Position numbers and translations under genes: made by a program. A stretch of 61,697 nt of DNA from CAZFGN01 sp964518695 (GTDB taxonomy: Bacteria > Patescibacteriota > Minisyncoccia > UBA6257 > Colwellbacteraceae). The stretch lies in the NCBI GenBank assembly GCA_964518695.1, contig CAZFGN010000001.1:1-61697 (forward strand), given 5' to 3'. Under the pieces are notes generated by a model. The model made no database searches. It was not told the origin of the DNA and saw only the letters and a program-made list of their open reading frames with translations. How positions within the stretch are numbered: the stretch's first letter is position 1; each line of letters opens with the position of its first letter. Below are positions 25,628 to 31,248 of this stretch, in pieces.

Positions 25628-25657
25628 AAAAGGCGCCCTTTTCAAAGAACACCTTTT
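25628..25657 (-). terminator. Intrinsic terminator of rplJ-rplL
   Basis: On the minus strand AAAAGGTGTTC pairs with GGGCGCCTTTT (11 bp including G-U pairs), followed by a T-rich tail TGTTTTA. It lies 15 nt past the rplL stop. Confidence 0.75.
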
Positions 25658-25672
25658 GTTGACAAAAACACT

Positions 25673-26038
25673 TTATTGCAATTCGACCGTGCCACCAGCT
25701 TCTTCAAGCTTCTTCTTAAGTTCTTCAGCTTCAGGCTTCTTCAAACCATCTTTCACAGTCGAAGGCGCGGCTTCTACCAAGTCTTTGGATTCTTTAAGCC
25801 CAAGACCAGTCGCCTCTCTTACAACTTTGATAACGTTTATTTTTTGTTCACCGAACCCTTTTAAGATAACGGCGAAGGTATCTTTGACCTCTTCGGTACC
25901 TGCTCCCACCGTACCCGCACTAGAGGCTACCGGCGCGGCAGCGCTTATTCCGAACTTCTCTTCCATAGCCTTAACTAAGTCGGCGAGCTCGAGAACCGTC
26001 ATTTTTTCAATTTGGGAAATTACTTCGTCTTTATTCAT
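25673..26038 (-). CDS. rplL: 50S ribosomal protein L7/L12
   Basis: Stalk protein that recruits translation GTPases. About 121 aa: N-terminal dimerisation domain (MNKDEVISQIEKMTVLELADL), an Ala/Gly/Val hinge, and the C-terminal domain with KINVIKVVREATGLGLKESKDLVE and a GTVELQ end. An in-frame start at 26047 overlaps rplJ; the ATG at 26038 (MNKDE) avoids this and is preferred. Confidence 0.97.
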   Translation of the reverse strand: MNKDEVISQIEKMTVLELADLVKAMEEKFGISAAAPVASSAGTVGAGTEEVKDTFAVILKGFGEQKINVIKVVREATGLGLKESKDLVEAAPSTVKDGLKKPEAEELKKKLEEAGGTVELQ

Positions 26039-26039
26039 T

Positions 26040-26537
26040 CTAACCATTCAATTTTTTCGACCTTTCTTGAAGAATCCACATAAGCGCCCTTAGGGGCGCG
26101 ACTATCGTTCCAAGAACTTGACCCAGTAAAATTTCCCTAGATGGCAATTGTCCAATCCTTTTAATAAAATCTGCGTCCATTTTTTCGGCGTTATTCAAAT
26201 CAAGGCCGCCAAGTATTTTAAAATTCTCTTTATCCTTAGCGAACTTATATATTGACCCAGCAGCTTCGAAAATGTCCCTTTTCGCAAAGACGGTTCCCAG
26301 TTGCATTTCGAACTCCTTAGGATCGAATTCTATGTCCCTTTCCTTTAAGAGAATCCTTAAGAATCTCTTTTTTATAACCTGAAATTTGGCTCCGGCATCC
26401 TTCAGTGTCAATCTCAAATTGCGCAAATCTTGCGCGGTTGTTCCACCGAAATCCGCAAAAATTAAGTTGGTGGAATCTTTCAACTCCTCTCTGCCCTTAG
26501 TTAATATATTGGATTTTTGATCTTTTGTTTTTGCCAT
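26040..26537 (-). CDS. rplJ: 50S ribosomal protein L10
   Basis: 165-aa stalk base protein that binds L7/L12 dimers through its C-terminal helix (about 130-160). The N-terminal part has FADFGGTTAQDLRNLRLTLK and GAKFQVIKKRFLRILL. It sits behind an L10 leader with its own terminator hairpin, the classical autoregulatory site of this operon. rplA is not adjacent, and rplK is 17 kb away, so the L11-L1-L10-L12 order is broken. Confidence 0.97.
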   Translation of the reverse strand: MAKTKDQKSNILTKGREELKDSTNLIFADFGGTTAQDLRNLRLTLKDAGAKFQVIKKRFLRILLKERDIEFDPKEFEMQLGTVFAKRDIFEAAGSIYKFAKDKENFKILGGLDLNNAEKMDADFIKRIGQLPSREILLGQVLGTIVAPLRALMWILQERSKKLNG

Positions 26538-26560
26538 TTTGTTTAACCTTGTTTACTTAA

Positions 26561-26647
26561 ATAAAATCTGCGGTTCTTTCCGCAGACGAATAAGTCCTTA
26601 AGTGGTCTTATCCTAGGCGGGGCTTACGGTTTGCCCGCTGTCTATGG
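26561..26647 (-). ncRNA. Ribosomal protein L10 leader with attenuator hairpin
   Basis: The rplJ leader contains a conserved-looking fold (GACAGCGGGCAAACCGTAAG ... CCCCGCCTAGGATAAGACC region) typical of L10 leaders, where L10-L12 binds. It is followed by a perfect 7-bp hairpin TCTGCGG/CCGCAGA (26567-26586) and TTTTATTT, an intrinsic terminator placed 30 nt before the rplJ start. This fits feedback by attenuation. Confidence 0.75.
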
Positions 26648-26704
26648 ATTTGATTAATAATGCTTATATATTTTTAGTTACCTGGTGTTAATTTCATTGG
26701 GTTT

Positions 26705-26733
26705 AGTATAGTAAATTGGGTTAGAATAGTCAA
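26705..26733 (-). promoter_or_regulatory. Promoter of rplJ-rplL
   Basis: On the minus strand, -35 TTGACT (26728-26733), a 17-nt spacer and -10 TATACT (26705-26710), close to consensus. It begins within a few nt of the rpmG stop. Confidence 0.7.
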
Positions 26734-26737
26734 TCAA

Positions 26738-26911
26738 TTACCTAAGCTTTACCTCTTTGTGCGGAGTGTGCTTCCGGCACCAAGAACAATGCTTCTTATA
26801 TTCCAACTTCCGCTCCACCTGCTTCTTGTTTTTCCGGGTATAGTAATTTACCCGACTGCAGGCGGAACATTTTAATCTTATTAAATTATCTGAAATTTTT
26901 GATTGTGCCAT
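26738..26911 (-). CDS. rpmG: 50S ribosomal protein L33
   Basis: 57-aa protein starting MAQSKISDNLIRLKCSACSR. It has the L33 zinc-ribbon cysteines CSAC (about 15-18) and CSWC (about 43-46) and the family segment VNYYTRKNKK. The start at 26911 is clear of the tRNA-Thr gene by 19 nt, and the stop overlaps the start of the rplJ promoter region. Confidence 0.93.
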   Translation of the reverse strand: MAQSKISDNLIRLKCSACSRVNYYTRKNKKQVERKLEYKKHCSWCRKHTPHKEVKLR

Positions 26912-26930
26912 ATTTTTATTATATTTTTGC

Positions 26931-27005
26931 TGGAGCCCAAGAGAGGGATTGAACCTCCGACCTACTCCTTACCATGGAGTTGCTCTGCCACTGAGCTACT
27001 TGGGC
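26931..27005 (-). tRNA. tRNA-Thr (anticodon GGT)
   Basis: 75-nt gene including an encoded CCA (26931-26933). Acceptor GCCCAAG/CTTGGGC, discriminator T, anticodon arm ACTCC-ATGGTAA-GGAGT, T-loop TTCAATC. First of three adjacent tRNA genes on minus. Confidence 0.94.
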
Positions 27006-27006
27006 G

Positions 27007-27026
27007 CCTGTCTCACGGTAGACAGG
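27007..27026. repeat. Inverted repeat spacer between two tRNA-Thr genes
   Basis: CCTGTCT / AGACAGG with loop CACGGT fills nearly the whole 21-nt spacer between the tRNAs. It may be a processing hairpin or a small dispersed repeat. Confidence 0.6.
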
Positions 27027-27099
27027 AGCCACCTCGCGGATTCGAACCGCGGACCTTCACTTTACAAAAGTGTTGCTCTACCAACTGAGCTAAGGTGGC
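27027..27099 (-). tRNA. tRNA-Thr (anticodon TGT)
   Basis: 73-nt cloverleaf: acceptor GCCACCT/AGGTGGC, anticodon loop TTTGTAA, T-loop TTCGAAT. The first base pair of the anticodon stem is an A-A mismatch. After the discriminator T the DNA reads CCT, so CCA is not encoded, unlike its neighbours. Confidence 0.93.
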
Positions 27100-27103
27100 A
27101 GAC

Positions 27104-27190
27104 TGGTGCGCAGGGGAGGATTCGAACCTCCGTAGCCCGTAGGGCGTCAGATTTACAGTCTGATGCAATTGACCACTCTGCCACCTGCGC
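27104..27190 (-). tRNA. tRNA-Tyr (anticodon GTA)
   Basis: 87-nt class II tRNA with long variable arm (GCCCTACGGGC region) and encoded CCA (27104-27106). Acceptor GCGCAGG/CCTGCGC, anticodon arm TCAGA-CTGTAAA-TCTGA. Confidence 0.95.
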
Positions 27191-27226
27191 ATCCCCCCTG
27201 AACTTCGTATTGATTTCCGACAACCA

Positions 27227-27511
27227 TTATATCTTGTCCCCGCCATTATTCAACCGCTTGCTTATAAAGTTATCTGCTCTCATTACAAAAACCTTAAGAC
27301 GTCTAAGCGTTTTATCTTTGAAAGCATTCAACTTTATATCTACGGCCTCTAAAGGAATGATAGCCCCTAAACGTCTTCTAAGGTAATTATTACTGGAAAC
27401 ACTCACCTCTTCTGTGTCAGAAACCCGAGGCATGGTTATAGCTACTAAATAAACTATAGTGCCCAAAGAAGACATTAAAGTAATTTGAATAAAGAGATCA
27501 TATATCATCAT
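27227..27511 (-). CDS. Small single-helix membrane protein next to tsf
   Basis: 94 aa, family not recognised. An N-terminal hydrophobic helix (about 5-27, LFIQITLMSSLGTIVYLVAI) precedes a basic, arginine-rich soluble part (NYLRRRLGAII; KTLRRLKVFVMRADNFISKR). The start is 2 nt after the tsf stop, so it is translated with rpsB-tsf. Its basic tail could contact RNA or the ribosome, but this is speculation. Confidence 0.62.
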   Translation of the reverse strand: MMIYDLFIQITLMSSLGTIVYLVAITMPRVSDTEEVSVSSNNYLRRRLGAIIPLEAVDIKLNAFKDKTLRRLKVFVMRADNFISKRLNNGGDKI

Positions 27512-27513
27512 AT

Positions 27514-27960
27514 TTATGTATCGTATCTTATAAATCTTTCAACTTTAATGTTCTCTCCTACGAGCGCGATCACTCCTTTAATAATCTCTTCAATTGTCTT
27601 GCTCTCATCTTTAATGTAGTTCTGCGCTAAAAGAGAATCCACGCTATCCGGATTTGTAGCAACTATCTGCATAGCTAAATTATGAGCCAATTGTCTAAAG
27701 GGTTCGGAACGCGCCACGAAATCAGTTTCGGAACGAATCTCGAGAAGCGCTCCTACCCTGTCGTTGTGAACATAAGACTTAATGATACCGGAATGGGCAA
27801 CTCTCTCCTTTCTGCTTTCGGCCTTCACTAGTCCCCTTTCCCTTATTAAAGAAGATGCTTTATCAAAATCTCCATCCGCATCAACAAGCGCCCGTTTACA
27901 CTCCATAACTCCGGCCCCAGTTACCTCTCTCAACTTTTGGACGTCACTAGTTTTGAACAT
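27514..27960 (-). CDS. tsf: Elongation factor Ts, short form
   Basis: Guanine-nucleotide exchange factor for EF-Tu. The N-terminal UBA-like domain has VQKLREVTGAGVMECKRALVDADGD, and the core has the SETDFVAR motif (about 76-83) that contacts EF-Tu. At 148 aa it is about half the E. coli length (283) and lacks the coiled coil and second core subdomain; the final VGENIKVERFIRY matches the end of the first core subdomain. Short EF-Ts forms are known from other lineages, so this is probably functional. Confidence 0.95.
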   Translation of the reverse strand: MFKTSDVQKLREVTGAGVMECKRALVDADGDFDKASSLIRERGLVKAESRKERVAHSGIIKSYVHNDRVGALLEIRSETDFVARSEPFRQLAHNLAMQIVATNPDSVDSLLAQNYIKDESKTIEEIIKGVIALVGENIKVERFIRYDT

Positions 27961-27967
27961 CTGTTTT

Positions 27968-28768
27968 TTAAAAAACTGCTTCTTGTGGTAAATCTGCTAA
28001 ATCCATTTTAGAGGCTTCGGCGGCTTCTCTCCTTCCATCTTCTATGGCTTGACCCAGATATGAAGCAATGAACTCGATACTTTTTGGATTTCTATCATTG
28101 GAAACTATCGGATAGTTGGTATCTTCCGGATCGGCATTAGTGTTAGCAACGGCAATACTCGTTATGTTCATGCGTGAAGCTTCTCTCGCGGCAAGATCGT
28201 GACTTTTAAGATCGAAAATAATGATTATCTCGGGCAACTTATCCATTGTCTCTAAACCAGAAAAAAGTCTTTCTAACTTATTCATCTCCCGTTCTATATT
28301 CAATTTTTCTTTCTTAGTATACTTTTCCAATTTGCCTGTTTCTTTATCCAATCTCAGTTTCTTAAGATACTGGACTCTCGCGGAGATGGTTTTGAAATTA
28401 GTTAAAGTGCCGCCTAACCAACGTTCGGTAGCGTAAGGAATATTGAACTTAACTCCTAGGTCTCTCGCTACTGCCTTTACGGCCGGTGTAGTGCCAACAA
28501 CCATTGGCAAACCCCCAGCCTTAACTTTTTCTTTTAAAATACTCGCGGCGTTTTTTATAGACTTTAAAGTTTGAACTAGATTTATGATTTGAATACCTGA
28601 CTTGGCAGAAGATACATATGGCTTCATTTTGGGGTTAGCCTTAGACCGACTAAGTCCATAAAATAAACCTGCTTCCATCATCAGCCTTAATGTGACCTCT
28701 TCCTCTGGTGTAAATTCCGAAGCGGGTACTGCTTCATCAACCAAATTTTCAATTATCGTATCTTTCAT
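27968..28768 (-). CDS. rpsB: 30S ribosomal protein S2
   Basis: S2 signature segments: LMMEAGLFYGLSRSKANPKMKPYV near residues 29-50 (the usual GxHFGH is GLFYGL here), GTTPAVKAVARDL, RWLGGTLTNFKTI and IPIVANTNADP-like IAVANTNADPEDTNYPI. About 266 aa. An ATG at 28777 abuts the -10 box TATATT (28778-28783), so the ATG at 28768 (MKDTII) is preferred and would be leaderless. Operon with tsf. Confidence 0.95.
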   Translation of the reverse strand: MKDTIIENLVDEAVPASEFTPEEEVTLRLMMEAGLFYGLSRSKANPKMKPYVSSAKSGIQIINLVQTLKSIKNAASILKEKVKAGGLPMVVGTTPAVKAVARDLGVKFNIPYATERWLGGTLTNFKTISARVQYLKKLRLDKETGKLEKYTKKEKLNIEREMNKLERLFSGLETMDKLPEIIIIFDLKSHDLAAREASRMNITSIAVANTNADPEDTNYPIVSNDRNPKSIEFIASYLGQAIEDGRREAAEASKMDLADLPQEAVF

Positions 28769-28777
28769 ACTAAACAT

Positions 28778-28783
28778 AATATA
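28778..28783 (-). promoter_or_regulatory. -10 element of rpsB
   Basis: TATATT on the minus strand ends 9 nt before the chosen rpsB ATG. No good -35 hexamer is visible at the right distance, so confidence is limited. Confidence 0.4.
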
Positions 28784-28825
28784 GCGGGATTATTGATTCC
28801 CAACTACATAGGAAACACTATATAA

Positions 28826-29485
28826 CTAAACCTTCTTATGTTCAAGTCTCCACCCTTGGATTGCCGCGTGATTACCTTTTAAAAGTAACTTGGGCACTAA
28901 ATACTTTTTTCTTTTATACAAAAATGATTCCGGCCTCGTATAAACTGGAATTCCTATTCCTAAACGTCTTTCCTCAAGCGATCCCTCTTTACCCAAAACG
29001 CCCTTAATCTTTCGACTCACGGCATCTGCAACTACCATAGCCGGGAGCTCTCCGCCGCTTAGAACGTAAGGACCCACAGATATTTCTTCTGGCCCTAAGA
29101 TCTTCTTTACCCGCTCATCTATGCCTTCGTAGTGACCACATATGAAAATGAAATGGTTATATGTTTTGTGCCAAGCTCTAGCGATTCTATCATCGAATTG
29201 TTTACCGGCTGGTGAAAATAGAACTATTTTAGTTTTAGGTTTCCTGTTTTTTCTTTTTATATACTCGACCGCTTTTACAATCGGAGCTATTTTTATTACC
29301 ATCCCCGGGCCGCCGCCATACACACGGTCATCAACCTTGCCATGTTTTTTATCCTCCGAGAAGTCTCTAAGATTGTGGACGGTAAATTTAACCAGCTTTT
29401 TATTCACTGCTCTTCCCAAAATAGAACTACTTAAATAAGGGGTAAACATTTCAGGAAATAAAGTAATGATATCAAATTTCTTCAT
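28826..29485 (-). CDS. trmD: tRNA (guanine37-N1)-methyltransferase TrmD
   Basis: SPOUT methyltransferase making m1G37, needed to prevent +1 frameshifts. It starts KKFDIITLFPEMFTPYL; family motifs include HNLRDFSEDKKHGKVDDRVYGGGPGM, FICGHYEGIDERV and EISVGPYVLSGGELPAMV (the trefoil knot). 219 aa is close to the normal length. In most bacteria rimM stands between khpA and trmD; here it is missing. Confidence 0.97.
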   Translation of the reverse strand: MKKFDIITLFPEMFTPYLSSSILGRAVNKKLVKFTVHNLRDFSEDKKHGKVDDRVYGGGPGMVIKIAPIVKAVEYIKRKNRKPKTKIVLFSPAGKQFDDRIARAWHKTYNHFIFICGHYEGIDERVKKILGPEEISVGPYVLSGGELPAMVVADAVSRKIKGVLGKEGSLEERRLGIGIPVYTRPESFLYKRKKYLVPKLLLKGNHAAIQGWRLEHKKV

Positions 29486-29531
29486 AACTCAATTAAATTA
29501 TAGGCACATATATAAAAATATAATATACAAA

Positions 29532-29556
29532 GCCCCCGCTTTTAAGAAGTGGGGGC
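29532..29556 (-). terminator. Hairpin between khpA and trmD, probable weak terminator
   Basis: GCCCCC / GGGGGC outer stem with an inner CTT/AAG stem, followed on the minus strand by TTTGTATATT. It would reduce read-through from rpsP-khpA into trmD. Confidence 0.55.
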
Positions 29557-29579
29557 GATGCTCACTAGTTCCCTCTCGT

Positions 29580-29897
29580 TTACAAATCTTTTATATCTTC
29601 AATTACCTTGTCTACTGTACTAGTAACACTACTTTCTGTTCTAGCGCCTCCTTCTGGTTCTTCTATCTTGAGATTAACTCTCGCATTATTTTTGATGCCT
29701 ACAATTCTCAAGAGAGCCCGTATAGCCTTCGCGGTGTTACCATCTCTCCCAATAATCTGCCCCATGTCTTGCGGGTTCACTTTGAGAAGAAGTAATACAC
29801 CCATTTCATCAACCTTCCTTTCAACCTTTACGTCTTCAGGATGATCGACGATGGCTCGAACCAAAAATTCTACAAACTTCTGATCAGCAAATTCCAT
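29580..29897 (-). CDS. khpA: KH-domain RNA-binding protein KhpA
   Basis: 105 aa with a single KH domain whose GxxG loop is IIGRDGNTAKAIR (about 48-60). The N-terminal part, FVEFLVRAIVDHPEDVKVER, is the YlqC/KhpA signature. KhpA with KhpB binds RNA and influences cell elongation in Gram-positives. The C-terminal 25 residues (EEPEGGARTESSVTSTVDKV) extend past the usual ~80-aa form. It is 33 nt downstream of rpsP. Confidence 0.9.
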   Translation of the reverse strand: MEFADQKFVEFLVRAIVDHPEDVKVERKVDEMGVLLLLKVNPQDMGQIIGRDGNTAKAIRALLRIVGIKNNARVNLKIEEPEGGARTESSVTSTVDKVIEDIKDL

Positions 29898-29930
29898 GTT
29901 TATCTTGTATTTCTGTATTTAAGAACGGGT

Positions 29931-30179
29931 TTACTTTCGACCTTTTGTATCAATCTTTGCTTTTTTGATGACATCCCCGGCTGTTTTCGTCGGTTGCGCG
30001 CCAACGCTTAACCAATACGCCACCCGATCACTCTTTATCTCAAATTTATTGGTATGTGGATTATACCAACCCAAATCTTCCATGGATTTGCCGGCCAACT
30101 TAGAGTGCTTCTCCTGAATAACAACCCTGAAGGATCGTTGATGAATCTTCCCTACGCTTTTTAGTTTAATAGCTAACAT
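29931..30179 (-). CDS. rpsP: 30S ribosomal protein S16
   Basis: 82 aa, full length: MLAIKLKSVGKIHQRSFRVV is the S16 N-terminus (usual RLxRxGxKxxPxYRIVV), followed by DLGWYNPHTNKFEIKSDRVAYWL. Predicted to be transcribed from a promoter whose -35 lies in the loop of the preceding terminator. Confidence 0.96.
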   Translation of the reverse strand: MLAIKLKSVGKIHQRSFRVVIQEKHSKLAGKSMEDLGWYNPHTNKFEIKSDRVAYWLSVGAQPTKTAGDVIKKAKIDTKGRK

Positions 30180-30190
30180 AGCTGTCGCAG

Positions 30191-30219
30191 ATAGTAGATC
30201 AAAAAAGGCGCGAAGTCAA
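30191..30219 (-). promoter_or_regulatory. Promoter of rpsP, overlapping a terminator
   Basis: On the minus strand, -35 TTGACT (30214-30219), a 17-nt spacer and -10 TACTAT (30191-30196). The -35 lies in the loop of the hairpin at 30203-30233, and the -10 ends 11 nt before the rpsP ATG. Confidence 0.55.
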
Positions 30220-30233
30220 TGCTCGCGCCTTTT
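30203..30233 (-). terminator. Intrinsic terminator of the L,D-transpeptidase gene
   Basis: Perfect 11-bp stem AAAAGGCGCGA / TCGCGCCTTTT with a 9-nt loop, followed by TTTTTTG on the minus strand, 17 nt after the stop codon. Confidence 0.85.
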
Positions 30234-30250
30234 CCCGCTAATCTTACGGA

Positions 30251-31039
30251 TCAATCTACTACTATCACTTTGGTTCCTACCGCCGCCCATCCATAGAGCC
30301 ATTCCGATTCATCGATAGGCAGATTAACACAACCGTGCGAACGCTTTCGCCCAAAGTCGTTGTGCCAGTAAGCCCCATGGATAGCTGCTCCACCCCATGT
30401 GAAATACATCGCCCAAGGAACTCCAGGAAGATCGTAGTAATCAGTCATTCCCGGAAGTGGTCCCTGCATATAACGAGACGGTTTTTTGTAGAGAATTTTG
30501 AATTCTCCCTTTGGCGTCTCTGTGCCATTGATGCCAGTAGAGATATATGCCTCTCTTACAACAATTTTACCGTAGTAAGCTTGATATTTTTGTTCCGATA
30601 TATCAATAACGATCGTCTTTAAGGGATCAGACTTTAGTTCTTTAGGAATTTCGATACGTTTTACATAGTCTGCAGCTATGAACCAACGGCAATCTTTCTT
30701 GGGATCAATTTTAGGGCTCTTCCAATTTTCTCGGCATAATCTTTCCGGATATGGAATTGGAAAATCCTGTTTGATTCTGTACCACATCCGGCCATTTTTA
30801 CCTTCGATCTCTCTATCTATTTCTACAATAGCTCCCAATCTAAGAACTTCAACTTTCTTAAAGCCGATCCCAGGGCCAAGCCTCACGTTTAGACAACCAC
30901 CAGGCGCATCTTTGTAGAATCGGCAACTATCTATCGCTTGGACATAGCCATTCACAGCTTTGCCTTCTTCTACAGCTAAAGCAGATTCAGAACCAACTAA
31001 AAGCAGGCTGACCGCGATAAGCAGTAGTAATTGCTTCAT
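30251..31039 (-). CDS. Exported L,D-transpeptidase (YkuD domain) with SH3b-like domain
   Basis: 262 aa. Signal peptide: MKQLLLLIAVSLLLVGSESA with a probable cleavage after ALA (about 22). An SH3b-like region (CLNVRLGPGIGFKKVEVLRL, about 48-67) may bind peptidoglycan. The YkuD domain follows, with TETPKGEFKILYKKPSRY and the catalytic signature in HNDFGRKRSHGCVNLP (His and Cys of SHGCVN). It would make 3-3 cross-links or attach proteins to peptidoglycan outside the cell. Upstream lies a 209-nt gap full of inverted repeats. Confidence 0.92.
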   Translation of the reverse strand: MKQLLLLIAVSLLLVGSESALAVEEGKAVNGYVQAIDSCRFYKDAPGGCLNVRLGPGIGFKKVEVLRLGAIVEIDREIEGKNGRMWYRIKQDFPIPYPERLCRENWKSPKIDPKKDCRWFIAADYVKRIEIPKELKSDPLKTIVIDISEQKYQAYYGKIVVREAYISTGINGTETPKGEFKILYKKPSRYMQGPLPGMTDYYDLPGVPWAMYFTWGGAAIHGAYWHNDFGRKRSHGCVNLPIDESEWLYGWAAVGTKVIVVD

Positions 31040-31068
31040 AAAATTTTGTTAAAGGACTAGCCGTAAAG

Positions 31069-31147
31069 CTTCGGGATTATCCGAAGTTCGAGGCGTAATC
31101 CTTAAGTTAATTAATTAAGGACAAGGCCTCGAGCTTCGGCCGAAGCT
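31069..31147. repeat. Block of nested inverted repeats upstream of the L,D-transpeptidase gene
   Basis: Three adjacent structures: CTTCGG/CCGAAG (31069-31086, 6-nt loop); CGAGGC/GCCTCG enclosing TCCTTAA/TTAAGGA across a symmetric 4x4 internal loop (31089-31131); and the perfect 16-mer AGCTTCGGCCGAAGCT (31132-31147). CTTCGG or its complement recurs through the block. No coding frame explains it. Confidence 0.7.
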
Positions 31148-31192
31148 GAAGTATTCACTATACAAATACAACCGAAGCAAGCTTTCGTCAAC

Positions 31193-31224
31193 TATACTAA
31201 AACACCGATCGGTGTTTTGGTATA
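31193..31224. repeat. Intergenic 32-nt palindrome, copy 2 (one mismatched pair)
   Basis: Left arm TATACTAAAACACCGA, right arm TCGGTGTTTTGGTATA, no loop. The only mismatch is T31198 against G31219. It lies 24 nt downstream of the smc stop and is directly followed, on the minus strand, by TTGACG. Confidence 0.88.
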
Positions 31225-31248
31225 CTGAATAAAAAGCGGTTTGAAAAC

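Noticed and set aside
27013..27246. Open frames across the tRNA-Thr/tRNA-Tyr cluster on both strands
   Set aside because: They translate tRNA genes (typical LVEQHFCKVKVRGSNP-like peptides) and are artefacts.
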